A stretch of 29,046 nucleotides of DNA, taken from JAKVJE01 sp047722305. Its GTDB lineage: Bacteria; Actinomycetota; Actinomycetes; Actinomycetales; Microbacteriaceae. Made by a program: the position numbers and the translations under genes. This document shows positions 1 to 8,057 of this stretch, piece after piece; position 1 is the stretch's first letter; each line of letters starts with the position of its first letter. Location: positions 1 to 29,046 of the forward strand of contig JBDNYM010000027.1 of the NCBI GenBank assembly GCA_047722305.1. The letters run 5' to 3'. The notes below the pieces were generated by a model. The model saw nothing but the letters and a program-made list of their open reading frames with translations, did not search any database and was not told the DNA's origin.

Positions 1-218
1 CGATAGATAATTCATTTCTGTAGCTTCTGTTTTTTTTGTGGGGGGGCGGGGGGGCACGAGACCGCCCCGGGCCGGGCGGATGCCCGCCCCGGGGGGGCCG
101 CGCCCGCGCGCGGCGAAGACCGTGGCGCGCTCCTCTGTACACGCGGCCCGTGGCAGGCCGGAGGGGCGGCGAGCCGCTCGATCCGGGCGGTCGTCATCGG
201 GCGGCGACGCCCGCCTCG
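1..218. other. Non-coding left edge with homopolymer runs
   Basis: I see no credible gene here. Positions 1-30 are AT-rich, then come an eight-T run (30-37) and two seven-G runs split by one C (40-46, 48-54). Next is very GC-rich DNA with short inverted repeats such as CGGGC-GGAT-GCCCG near 75-88. The T run could be the tail of a terminator for a plus-strand gene left of the window, but I find no clear stem before it. The segment lies 3' of the minus-strand gene ending at 219 and may hold its terminator. Confidence 0.4.
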
Positions 219-1037
219 TCAGGACGGGTCACCCGTCACGCAGTCGCGCAGGCGCTCGCCGATGCGGCGCATCGCGGTCATGACGGGAACCAGATACCGG
301 ACATCGCCATCCCAATTGGCGCACACGGCATAGGTCAGCGAACCGGCAGGACCCTGGACCCAGCCGACGTCGGCCCGCACGCGCGAGGTGGTACCGGTCT
401 TGTGACGCAGGACGATGCCCTGATCGTCGGGTTCAACATGTGCGAGCGGGTCCACCAAGAGCGCGGATGCGACCATCGACGTGTCCGTGTCGGCGGCCAA
501 CCACTCCATGACCTGAGCGCTCACTCTGGACGACACCACCTCATGATTCGACAACCGGTGCAGCAGGTCCGAGAGGTCTCGTGCAGTTCCGCAGGACGGC
601 GCCCACGGCATGTCAGGCGTGCGCTCGTCGCGAATGTAGTCGAGCAGTCCTGTGTCTCGGTACCCGAGCTGCCGAGAGCGGGCACGCACCACGTCCAGCC
701 CGCACCGGTGCAGCAGCGCATTCGTGGCGAGGTTGTCGCTGACGGCGCCGACCAAGAGGGCGGCGTCGGCGATCGTCAGCCGCTGGTCTCGCATGCGGTA
801 CAGCAGCCCCGAATCCTCCACCCGCAGATCGTCAGGGATACAGATGCGCTCGTCCGGAGACAGCGCTCCTGATTCCAGGCGCGATGCGACCTCGATGAGA
901 AGGAAGAGCTTGCCGACGCTCGCGGTCTCGCACTGACGATCGGCACCGGATTCCGCCAGCACGTCCCCGTCACCGTCCAAGACATTGATCGACCAGCGAA
1001 CGTCCGCGGGAAGGGCGGGGAGAAACGGCTCTGACAT
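219..1037 (-). CDS. Class A beta-lactamase-fold serine hydrolase, cytoplasmic
   Basis: A 272-residue protein of the penicillin-recognising class A beta-lactamase fold. The three family motifs are visible: S40-V-G-K43 (nucleophile and base of SxxK), S100-D-N102, and K213-T-G215. The omega-loop ExxLN motif that deacylates beta-lactams in true class A enzymes is not evident; the region reads RDERTPDMPW at about 136-145. There is no signal peptide, unlike secreted beta-lactamases, so it probably acts in the cytosol on a peptide or amide substrate and need not confer resistance. The ATG at 1037 has an AAGAG stretch about 9 bases upstream. It is divergent from a peptide importer operon that also encodes an LD-carboxypeptidase and another beta-lactamase-fold protein, which suggests a role in wall-peptide metabolism (inference). 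The fold is confident; the substrate is unknown. Confidence 0.85.
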   Translation of the reverse strand: MSEPFLPALPADVRWSINVLDGDGDVLAESGADRQCETASVGKLFLLIEVASRLESGALSPDERICIPDDLRVEDSGLLYRMRDQRLTIADAALLVGAVSDNLATNALLHRCGLDVVRARSRQLGYRDTGLLDYIRDERTPDMPWAPSCGTARDLSDLLHRLSNHEVVSSRVSAQVMEWLAADTDTSMVASALLVDPLAHVEPDDQGIVLRHKTGTTSRVRADVGWVQGPAGSLTYAVCANWDGDVRYLVPVMTAMRRIGERLRDCVTGDPS

Positions 1038-1241
1038 GAGTACGGGCTCTTTTCGGTTCTCAGACTGATCCGGCCAGCAAGGGCGATCGTGAGTATTTCA
1101 ACGATAGGACGGCTTCGCCGGAACAGCTGTCGTTTTCCATGCCCTCGCCGAACAATAACTCTGCGATTAACCGCTCTGTAACGTACGGGAAACACGCAGA
1201 TTCTACGGTCGCTCACAGACTCATCCAGAAGGGACCCCAGC
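1038..1241. promoter_or_regulatory. Divergent intergenic region with presumed promoters
   Basis: This 204-base spacer separates the minus-strand hydrolase from the plus-strand importer operon and must hold both promoters. The stretch 1130-1215 is more AT-rich than its surroundings and repeats TAAC at about 1157, 1169 and 1180. I could not pick a convincing -35/-10 pair. AGAAGGGA at 1227-1234 is the ribosome binding site of the next gene, and its spacing favours the GTG at 1242 over the ATG at 1248. Confidence 0.45.
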
Positions 1242-3092
1242 GTGCAAATGATAAAGGGACACTCCACGAGAGCACTGCTCGCCGCCGCAACTACTTTGGC
1301 GCTGGCCGCGCTCCTCGTAGTCGCACCGTTCAACGGCCATGTCGCGCACAGCTCGGCGGCGTCCGAAACCACACTCACCACCGAGATGGACAGTTCGGGC
1401 ATCGACACGCTCAACCCGTTCCTCTCCTACTACAACGGCGCCCTCAACACCTTCGGCATGATCTACCCGTCGCTGACCGCCCTGAACTCCTCGGGGAAGG
1501 CGATTCCCTACCTGGCGCGCTCCTGGACGGTCTCCTCCGACCAGAAGACCTGGACGTTCAAGATCGCCAGCGGACTGAAGTGGTCCGACGGCAAGCCGCT
1601 CACAGCCAAGGATGCGGCATGGACCATCCACCTCATCATGACCAATGACACGGCGGGGACCGCGAACGGCTCTCTGGTGCAGAACTTCGAAAGCGTCTCC
1701 GCTCCGAACGACACCACCCTCGTGATCACGACCAAGCAGCCCCAGGCCAACATGCTCTACGTCAGCATCCCGATCTACGGCATCCCGATCGTTCCCGAGC
1801 ACATCTGGTCGAAGCACGTCTCGAATCTCAAGTCGTACAAGAACACGTCGTACCCGATCGTCGGCTATGGCCCCTGGACCCTCACCGGCTACACGACCGA
1901 TCAGTACGAGTCCTTCACCGCCAACCACGACTGGTCGAACGGCAACCAGAAGGGCCCCAAGTTCGACAAGCTGGTCGTTCGCCAGTTCAAGAATTCCGAC
2001 GCCGCCGCGGCGGCACTGAAGAGCGGCCAGCTGAGCATGCTCGATATCTCGGCCGCCCAGTACAAGACACTGCGCAAGACGTCCTCCATCTCCACGTATC
2101 GCACCCCAGGCAACGGCTGGACCGGCGTCGAGATCAACGCCGGGGCAAAGACGACGACTGGACAGACCATGGGCACTGCCAATTCGAGTCTCGCGGACCC
2201 GACTGTCCGGAAGGCCATCCACATGGCCATCGATAAGCAGAAGCTCGTCGACAACGTCAAGCGTGGCCAGGCTCTGGTCGCCCACGGATATCTGCCTCCG
2301 GCCTGGAGCCAGTGGACCTGGACTCCCTCCGCGTCGGAGAAGGTCAACTTCGACACCGCCGCAGCAAACAAGCTGCTCGACGATGCGGGATACGCGAAGG
2401 GCTCAGACGGCATCAGGGTCGACCCCAAGACGAAGAAGCCGCTGAGCTTCCGTCTGGGCACCCACTCCGACGACTCGGAGGATGCGGCGGTAGCTGCCAT
2501 GCTCAAGGGTTGGATGAACGAAATCGGCATCAAGCTGACCATCCAGCCGATGAGCATGAGCATGCTCAACTCGAACCTCGGCAAGGGCGATTGGGACTTG
2601 CTCATGGACGGATGGACGACTGGACCCGACCCGTCCTACTTGCTGTCCATCCAGACGTGCAGCAGCCTGCCCACCTCCACCTCCGAGACCGGCATGACCG
2701 ACGCCTTCTTCTGCGATCCCGCCTATGACGAGTTGTACTCGAAGCAGGAGACGACCATCGCTACCGCCCAACGAGTGTCGTACGTGACGCAGATGCAGCA
2801 GATTCTGTACAAGGCCAACCAGGACATCATGCTGTACTACGGCAACACGCTTGGGGCCTATCGCAAGGACGAGGTCAAGAACGTTCCGGTCGGCAGCACG
2901 GATTCCAAAGGAATGTATCCCTCGCAGAACGCCTACTCGCTGTATCTGAATGCCGCGCCGGTCAAATCCAACGCTTCGTCGACCGGCGCCATCGTCGGAT
3001 GGAGCATCGGCATTGCGGTCGTCGTGATCGTCGGAGGCGGTCTCGTCCTCCTGAGGCTGCGGCGGCGGAAAGAGGCCGATGACCGCGAGTAG
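1242..3092 (+). CDS. Peptide-type ABC substrate-binding protein with C-terminal membrane anchor
   Basis: A 616-residue extracellular solute-binding protein of family 5 (DppA/OppA type), which captures oligopeptides or similar ligands for the permeases encoded next. Residues 1-39 look like a Sec signal (basic start, hydrophobic core, AHSSA region) with no lipobox cysteine. The body carries family landmarks such as LARSWTVSSD and GLKWSDGKPLTAKD. After a Ser/Ala-rich linker the protein ends in one hydrophobic helix (about 582-604) and a basic tail (RLRRRK), so it is probably held to the membrane by the C-terminus rather than by lipid. It starts at GTG 1242, seven bases after AAGGGA. The next permease overlaps its end by 14 bases. 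Two lines counted by hand were about 57-60% GC, lower than the neighbours, in line with its Lys/Asn/Thr-rich exported sequence. The ligand is unknown; wall peptides are suggested by context only. Confidence 0.93.
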   Translation: MQMIKGHSTRALLAAATTLALAALLVVAPFNGHVAHSSAASETTLTTEMDSSGIDTLNPFLSYYNGALNTFGMIYPSLTALNSSGKAIPYLARSWTVSSDQKTWTFKIASGLKWSDGKPLTAKDAAWTIHLIMTNDTAGTANGSLVQNFESVSAPNDTTLVITTKQPQANMLYVSIPIYGIPIVPEHIWSKHVSNLKSYKNTSYPIVGYGPWTLTGYTTDQYESFTANHDWSNGNQKGPKFDKLVVRQFKNSDAAAAALKSGQLSMLDISAAQYKTLRKTSSISTYRTPGNGWTGVEINAGAKTTTGQTMGTANSSLADPTVRKAIHMAIDKQKLVDNVKRGQALVAHGYLPPAWSQWTWTPSASEKVNFDTAAANKLLDDAGYAKGSDGIRVDPKTKKPLSFRLGTHSDDSEDAAVAAMLKGWMNEIGIKLTIQPMSMSMLNSNLGKGDWDLLMDGWTTGPDPSYLLSIQTCSSLPTSTSETGMTDAFFCDPAYDELYSKQETTIATAQRVSYVTQMQQILYKANQDIMLYYGNTLGAYRKDEVKNVPVGSTDSKGMYPSQNAYSLYLNAAPVKSNASSTGAIVGWSIGIAVVVIVGGGLVLLRLRRRKEADDRE

Positions 3093-4104
3093 CGCCGCTC
3101 GGGCCGGCGCGCCCCGAGCCCTCAATCGTCGGATCCGGTACATCGGCCGGAAGGGGGTCGAAGCCGTCATCAGCTTTGTCGTCGTGCTGATGATGGGCTT
3201 CATCCTCTTCCAGCTGATGCCGTCCGACCCGGTGAAGACCCTGACACGGGGCCGTCCCACCAGCGCACATCAGCTGGCCGAGCTCCGACATGAGCTCGGA
3301 CTCGACCAGCCGATCTGGATTCGGTTCGTGAAATTCATCACGGACACCGTCCAAGGGCACCTGGGGACATCGTGGCAGTTCCGGGAGCCGGTCTCGACGC
3401 TCATCCTGCAACGCCTCGGCCCCACTCTGCTGCTCACCGGGACGGCGACGCTCGTCTCGGTCATCGTCGGAGTCTGGATCGGGACCCGCAGCGGATGGCG
3501 CAAGGGGTCGGCCTTCGATCGCGTGAATTCAGGCGTAGCGCTCGGATTCTGGTCCGTGCCCACCTTCTGGCTCGGCATGATCCTGCTCATCGTGTTCTCG
3601 TCCGGGTTCGGCCCGATCCCCAGCCTCTTCCCGGCGGATGGCATGCAGACCCCAGGAGTCACAGGATTCCTGCCGAGCCTCATCGACGTCTCCCGGCACC
3701 TGGTATTGCCCTGCCTGACCCTGGTACTCGTCCAGTACGCCCAGTATGTGACCATCGCGCGCTCATCGATCATCGACGAGATGGGCAGTCCGTACCTGCT
3801 GACCGCCCGAGCCAAGGGGCTCACCGATGATGCGGTCCGCGACCGGCACGCCGTCCCGAATGCCATGCTGCCGACCATCACCATGATCTTTATGCAGGTC
3901 GGCGGCCTGATTGGCGGAGCCATCACGGTCGAGACCGTGTACTCATGGCCGGGCCTGGGCTACCTCACCTACCAGGCCCTCCAGGTCCCCGACCTGCCGC
4001 TGCTGCAGGGAACGTTCGTCGTCTTCTCCGCCTCGGTCATCGCCATGAACTTCATTGCCGATCTCGTCTATTCGGCCCTCGATCCGAGAGTGGGCAACGC
4101 ATGA
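3079..4104 (+). CDS. Peptide ABC transporter permease, DppB type
   Basis: A 341-residue inner-membrane permease of the binding-protein-dependent family. An N-terminal helix (about 27-48, beginning EAVISFVVVL) is followed by the DppB-type periplasmic segment LRHELGLDQPIW and then a bundle of about five helices. The cytoplasmic coupling loop YLLTARAKGL...RHAVPNAMLP is the EAA-like motif that contacts the ATPase. It ends with ADLVYSALDPRV, typical of DppB proteins. The ATG at 3079 lies inside the end of the binding-protein gene, three bases after AGAGG, so translation is probably coupled. Its stop overlaps the start of the second permease (ATGA). It would form the translocation heterodimer with that protein. 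Confidence 0.93.
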   Translation: MTASSAARAGAPRALNRRIRYIGRKGVEAVISFVVVLMMGFILFQLMPSDPVKTLTRGRPTSAHQLAELRHELGLDQPIWIRFVKFITDTVQGHLGTSWQFREPVSTLILQRLGPTLLLTGTATLVSVIVGVWIGTRSGWRKGSAFDRVNSGVALGFWSVPTFWLGMILLIVFSSGFGPIPSLFPADGMQTPGVTGFLPSLIDVSRHLVLPCLTLVLVQYAQYVTIARSSIIDEMGSPYLLTARAKGLTDDAVRDRHAVPNAMLPTITMIFMQVGGLIGGAITVETVYSWPGLGYLTYQALQVPDLPLLQGTFVVFSASVIAMNFIADLVYSALDPRVGNA

Positions 4105-5009
4105 CCGAGATGCTGACCACACCGGCCAAGATCGACGCCGGCATCGCCCAGAGCCGTCGTTCGCGCTGGCGCATGTTCGTGGATGACTACCGCCGTCGCC
4201 CAGGCGGCATGATCGGACTGGGCCTCCTGGTCGCCGTCTGCCTGGCCGCCGTGCTGGCCCCCGTCCTCATCCCGAGTTCGGCGCTCAGCGTCGTCAAGGC
4301 GCACGGCGCGCTCATGGCCCCGCCGAGCCTCGACTACCCGCTCGGGACCGATGAGTCTGGTCGGTCGATCCTGGCCCTGCTCGTCTGGGGGTCGAGGTCA
4401 TCGCTGGCCGTCGGCATCATCGCCACGCTCCTGACGATGCTGGTGGGCTCGGTGATCGGGCTCGTCGCCGCCCACCGCGGAGGCTGGATCGGCAGCGCGC
4501 TCATGCACCTCACCGACTGGTTCCTCGCCTTGCCGCAGCTGCCGCTCGCGATCGCCCTGGCCGCGGTGCTCGGGCAGGGACAGCTCTCGATCATGGTTGC
4601 CATTGCCGTCACCTCGTGGCCCGGCACGGCCCGGCTCGTCCGGGCGCAGGCGCTCGCAGTCGAGGCCCGCCCGTTCATCCAACGCGCTCGCGTGCTCGGA
4701 GCGCGCGGGTCGCAGATCGTCACGCGTCAGGTCCTGCCCAACGTCATGCCCCTCATCCTCGTCACCCTCACTTTGACCGTCTCCTCCTCCATCCTCTCCG
4801 CGGCGACCTTGGCCTGGCTCGGCCTCGGAGATCCGACGGACGTCTCGTGGGGGACGATGCTCCAGAACGCGTTCTCACAAGGCGCAGTCACGTCAGGGGC
4901 ATGGTGGTACGTCCTCAGCCCCGGGCTCGCCATCCTCCTGGTCGTCCTCGGATTCACCCTCGTGGGCCGTACCATCGAGTCCGCTCTCGATCTCCGGAGG
5001 TTCTCCTGA
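4101..5009 (+). CDS. Peptide ABC transporter permease, DppC type
   Basis: A 302-residue permease of the DppC type. An N-terminal cytoplasmic segment ending DYRRRPGGMIGL leads into the first helix (about 35-55). Then come the DppC landmark PLGTDESGRSILALLVWGSR, about five more helices and a coupling loop (RARVLGARGSQIVTRQVLPN). The frame is open further upstream, but the ATG at 4101 is chosen because it overlaps the preceding stop as ATGA and gives the usual family length (about 300). Its own stop shares one base with the ATPase start (TGATG), consistent with translational coupling along the operon. It pairs with the DppB-type protein to form the pore. Confidence 0.92.
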   Translation: MTEMLTTPAKIDAGIAQSRRSRWRMFVDDYRRRPGGMIGLGLLVAVCLAAVLAPVLIPSSALSVVKAHGALMAPPSLDYPLGTDESGRSILALLVWGSRSSLAVGIIATLLTMLVGSVIGLVAAHRGGWIGSALMHLTDWFLALPQLPLAIALAAVLGQGQLSIMVAIAVTSWPGTARLVRAQALAVEARPFIQRARVLGARGSQIVTRQVLPNVMPLILVTLTLTVSSSILSAATLAWLGLGDPTDVSWGTMLQNAFSQGAVTSGAWWYVLSPGLAILLVVLGFTLVGRTIESALDLRRFS

Positions 5010-7057
5010 TGGACACCGTCGTCTCGCTACATGATCTCTCGATCACCTACGGCTCGGGAGACACGGCAGTCGCTGCCGTGCAGGATGTCGACCTCGATAT
5101 CCATCACGGAGAGATTCTCGGCCTCGCCGGCGAATCAGGATGCGGCAAGTCGACGCTCGGGCTGAGCCTCCTCCGGCTGCTCCCGCACTCGGCAAAGGTC
5201 ACCGGAGAAATCCGGTACGCCGACGAGAATCTGCTCACCGCGAAGTGGTCGCGCATGCGGGCCGTACGGTGGTCCGGAATCTCGATGGTCTTCCAGGGAG
5301 CGATGAGCGCTCTCAACCCGGTCCAGACCATCGGACATCAGCTGAACGAGGCGATCGCCCTGCACGACCCGCACTCCCAGGCAACAGCCCGTTCGAAGGA
5401 CCTGCTCGAACGGGTTGGGCTCGGCGCCCGCCGTTTCGGCGCCTACCCCCATGAGCTTTCTGGCGGACAGCGGCAACGAGTCATGATCGCCATGGCCCTC
5501 GCCTGCGATCCCGAACTGATCATCGCGGATGAGCCCACGACCGCATTGGACGTCATGGTCCAGGCGCAGGTCCTGGAACTGCTCACCTCGCTCGTACGGG
5601 CGAACAACATCAGCGTGCTGCTCATCAGCCACGACCTGTCCGTCCTCGCACGCACGTGCGACCGGGTGGCCGTCATGTACTCAGGCCGCCTCGTCGAGAC
5701 CTCACCGGCGGAACGGTTGTTCTCACACCCGTCCCACCCGTACTCGCGAGCGCTCGCCCGAGCCTTCCCGACGATCGGCGACCCAAGTTCCCGGATGCAT
5801 CCGCGCGGACTGCCCGGATACCCGGCCATCCCTCACCCAGGTCAGACCGGCTGCCCGTTCGCCCCCCGATGCGCCTATGCGCTCGATGCCTGCAAGACAA
5901 CGGATGTGAAGCTGTGGCCCGTGGACGACGGCACCCGGGCAGCCTGCATCCGCCACCTTCCGCAGTACCCGCCGCTGCCGCCGGAGACCGCACCCGCCGA
6001 TGACGGGCAACCGCGGTCATCCACGTCCGGCCCTGCTGCCGACGAGGAAGTGCTCGCCGCCCGAGACGTGCACCTGGTCTACCCCGCTCGCGGAAAGAAT
6101 CCTCCCGCAGTGGCCGTCGACGGCGTCGATCTGTCCTTGCGCGCCCATGAGATCGTCGCCCTCATCGGCGAGTCGGGCTGCGGCAAGAGCACACTGGCGC
6201 AGACCCTCGTCGGCCTCCTGCGCCCGACATCCGGAACGATCGAGTACGACGGCAAACGGCTCCGGTACGCGGCCAGTGCGCTGCGCACCTTCCGGCGCCA
6301 CGTCCAGATGGTGCTGCAGGATCCGGCCGGAGCCCTCAATCCCCGTCAGGACATCTATGACGCAGTCGCCGAAGGCCTCCGGGTTCACCATGACATGAAG
6401 AACCTGGAACACCGCGTCGAGGAGGCGATGGAGACCGCCGGGCTGCATCCGGCCGCACTCTATGAGGACCGCCTCCCATACGAGCTGTCGGGCGGCCAGC
6501 TGCAGCGCGCCGTGATCGCTGGCGCCCTCACTCTCCAGCCGGCCGTAATCGTCGCCGACGAACCAGTCTCTGCGCTCGACGCATCGGCCCGGGGAGAGAT
6601 CCTTGCTCTGATCCTCCGGCTGCGCGATCGTCTGGGGGTTTCCGCGCTGATCGTCAGCCACGACCTGGGCCTCGCGTGGAACATCGCCGACCGCGTCGCC
6701 GTCATGTATTTGGGAAGGATTGTCGAGATCGGAAGCACGGAGACGCTCATGCTGTCCCCGCAGCATCCGTACACGCGCGCGCTGCTCTCCGTCCTCGTCA
6801 ACAGGAAGGACAAGGGCACGGCCCCCATCATCCTGCAGGGCGAGGGCCCGGATCCGACGCACATCCCGACGGGCTGTCGTTTCCGTCCCCGATGCCCGCT
6901 GTTCGCCATGCTGCCGCCGGATGGTCCCGGGCGTCAGCGCTGTAACGACGTCGATCCGCAACTGCGAAAGCTGAAGAACGGGACCGAGGTGGCCTGTCAC
7001 CACGTGTCCGAATCGCTCGCCGAGACTTCGGTAGCCCCAGCGGAGGCCGCCCAGTGA
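5009..7057 (+). CDS. Fused double ATPase of peptide ABC importer (DppD-DppF fusion)
   Basis: A 682-residue protein holding both nucleotide-binding domains of a peptide importer. Domain 1 has Walker A GESGCGKST at 41-49, signature LSGGQRQ at 150-156 and Walker B LIIADEP at 170-176. A C-terminal oligopeptide-ATPase extension follows with four cysteines (C282, C288, C295, C313). Domain 2 has Walker A GESGCGKST at about 387-395, signature LSGGQLQR and Walker B VIVADEP, and ends with another four-cysteine extension (GCRFRPRCP ... RQRC ... VACHH). Such cysteines bind a [4Fe-4S] cluster in the DppD subunit of the Mycobacterium tuberculosis dipeptide importer. The start at ATG 5009 overlaps the permease stop by one base and gives the expected N-terminus just before the first domain. 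It overlaps the next gene as GTGA. It powers the two permeases encoded upstream. Confidence 0.93.
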   Translation: MDTVVSLHDLSITYGSGDTAVAAVQDVDLDIHHGEILGLAGESGCGKSTLGLSLLRLLPHSAKVTGEIRYADENLLTAKWSRMRAVRWSGISMVFQGAMSALNPVQTIGHQLNEAIALHDPHSQATARSKDLLERVGLGARRFGAYPHELSGGQRQRVMIAMALACDPELIIADEPTTALDVMVQAQVLELLTSLVRANNISVLLISHDLSVLARTCDRVAVMYSGRLVETSPAERLFSHPSHPYSRALARAFPTIGDPSSRMHPRGLPGYPAIPHPGQTGCPFAPRCAYALDACKTTDVKLWPVDDGTRAACIRHLPQYPPLPPETAPADDGQPRSSTSGPAADEEVLAARDVHLVYPARGKNPPAVAVDGVDLSLRAHEIVALIGESGCGKSTLAQTLVGLLRPTSGTIEYDGKRLRYAASALRTFRRHVQMVLQDPAGALNPRQDIYDAVAEGLRVHHDMKNLEHRVEEAMETAGLHPAALYEDRLPYELSGGQLQRAVIAGALTLQPAVIVADEPVSALDASARGEILALILRLRDRLGVSALIVSHDLGLAWNIADRVAVMYLGRIVEIGSTETLMLSPQHPYTRALLSVLVNRKDKGTAPIILQGEGPDPTHIPTGCRFRPRCPLFAMLPPDGPGRQRCNDVDPQLRKLKNGTEVACHHVSESLAETSVAPAEAAQ

Positions 7058-7983
7058 GCGCGTCGCTGCGCCGACCCCGTCGGCTGCAGACGGGGGACAC
7101 GGTTGCATTCATCGCACCGAGCGGTCCAGTACCGGACCAGCGCATCGAAGAGGGGCGCCGCATCGTCGAGTCGTGGGGACTGCGCGTCGTCGTCGGCCGG
7201 CACGCCGGCGAGCAGGATCCGCACTACCCCTATCTCGCCGGCAGCAGCGATGCCGCGCGCGCCGCCGACTTCGAAGCGGCCTGGTGCGACCCCGGCATCG
7301 CCGCAGTGCTCTGCATGCGAGGTGGATATGGCACCCAACGGTTCGTCGATCTCCTCGACTGGGAGCGCATGCGGGCCGCCACTCCCAAAGTCCTCGTAGG
7401 GTACAGCGACATCACGGCCCTCCATGAGGCCATCGCCGTGCGCCTCGGCATCGCCACGCTCTATGGGCCGATGCCCGGCACCTCGAACTTCGCGGCCGAC
7501 GTGGCTGCTGCTGAGGCCCTCCGTCGACTGCTCTTCACCCCTGCAGCCGTGACCGCCGTTGGCAAACCCGATGCTCGTGCACTCGTGCCCGGCCGCGCCA
7601 GCGGCATCGCGGTCGGCGGATGCCTCGCGCTTCTTGCGGGAGACATCGGCACCCCGACCATGATGCGTCCAGCGGCAGGTTCGATCGCCTTGCTGGAAGA
7701 CGTGGGCGAAGACGCCTACCGCATCGACGGGTTCATTACTCATCTGCTGCGCGCCGGATGGTTCGACGGCGTCTGCGGCATAGCGCTCGGTTCCTGGGCC
7801 GACTGCGAGCCGCTCGAGGCTCTTCTCGCCGAACGACTTGGCGCGCTCGGGGTGCCGGTGGCCTGGGAGCTGGGATTCGGACATTGCCGCGAGCCCATCA
7901 CCGTCCCGCTCGGGACCGAAGTCACCCTTGACGCCACCGCCGGCGTCCTGCAACTGGACCAGCCACCGCTGATGGACCACTGA
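7054..7983 (+). CDS. LD-carboxypeptidase family protein (peptidase S66, LdcA/MccF type)
   Basis: A 309-residue S66 serine peptidase. The catalytic triad can be read: nucleophile S118 in V-G-Y-S-D-I-T, E215 in LLEDVGE, and H277 in GFGHCREPITVPLG. The family oxyanion segment RGGYGTQR lies at about 89-96. LdcA enzymes remove the terminal D-Ala from cytosolic murein tetrapeptides; MccF-like relatives instead cleave microcin C-type nucleotide-peptides. There is no signal peptide, so it acts in the cytosol. It starts at GTG 7054, overlapping the ATPase stop (GTGA), and its stop overlaps a downstream ATG by one base. Being locked in one operon with a peptide importer favours trimming of imported wall peptides, but a self-immunity role of MccF type cannot be excluded from sequence alone. 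Confidence 0.9.
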   Translation: MSASLRRPRRLQTGDTVAFIAPSGPVPDQRIEEGRRIVESWGLRVVVGRHAGEQDPHYPYLAGSSDAARAADFEAAWCDPGIAAVLCMRGGYGTQRFVDLLDWERMRAATPKVLVGYSDITALHEAIAVRLGIATLYGPMPGTSNFAADVAAAEALRRLLFTPAAVTAVGKPDARALVPGRASGIAVGGCLALLAGDIGTPTMMRPAAGSIALLEDVGEDAYRIDGFITHLLRAGWFDGVCGIALGSWADCEPLEALLAERLGALGVPVAWELGFGHCREPITVPLGTEVTLDATAGVLQLDQPPLMDH

Positions 7984-8043
7984 TGCCCGAGAGCTCGGAC
8001 CGCAGCCGCTCGCCAGAAGCCGACGCAACCGACACTTTGGCGC

Positions 8044-8050
8044 GAGAGGA
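8044..8050 (+). promoter_or_regulatory. Strong ribosome binding site deciding a start
   Basis: GAGAGGA lies seven bases before the ATG at 8058. It supports that ATG over the in-frame ATG at 7983, which touches the previous stop but would add a 25-residue polar, low-complexity leader before the amidotransferase fold. Confidence 0.55.
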
Positions 8051-8057
8051 TGGTCCC

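Noticed and set aside
7983..8057. ATG 7983 as the start of the amidotransferase-fold gene
   Set aside because: It is coupled to the previous stop (TGATG) but adds a polar 25-residue leader outside the fold; ATG 8058 has a strong GAGAGGA at good spacing. It is kept as an alternative.
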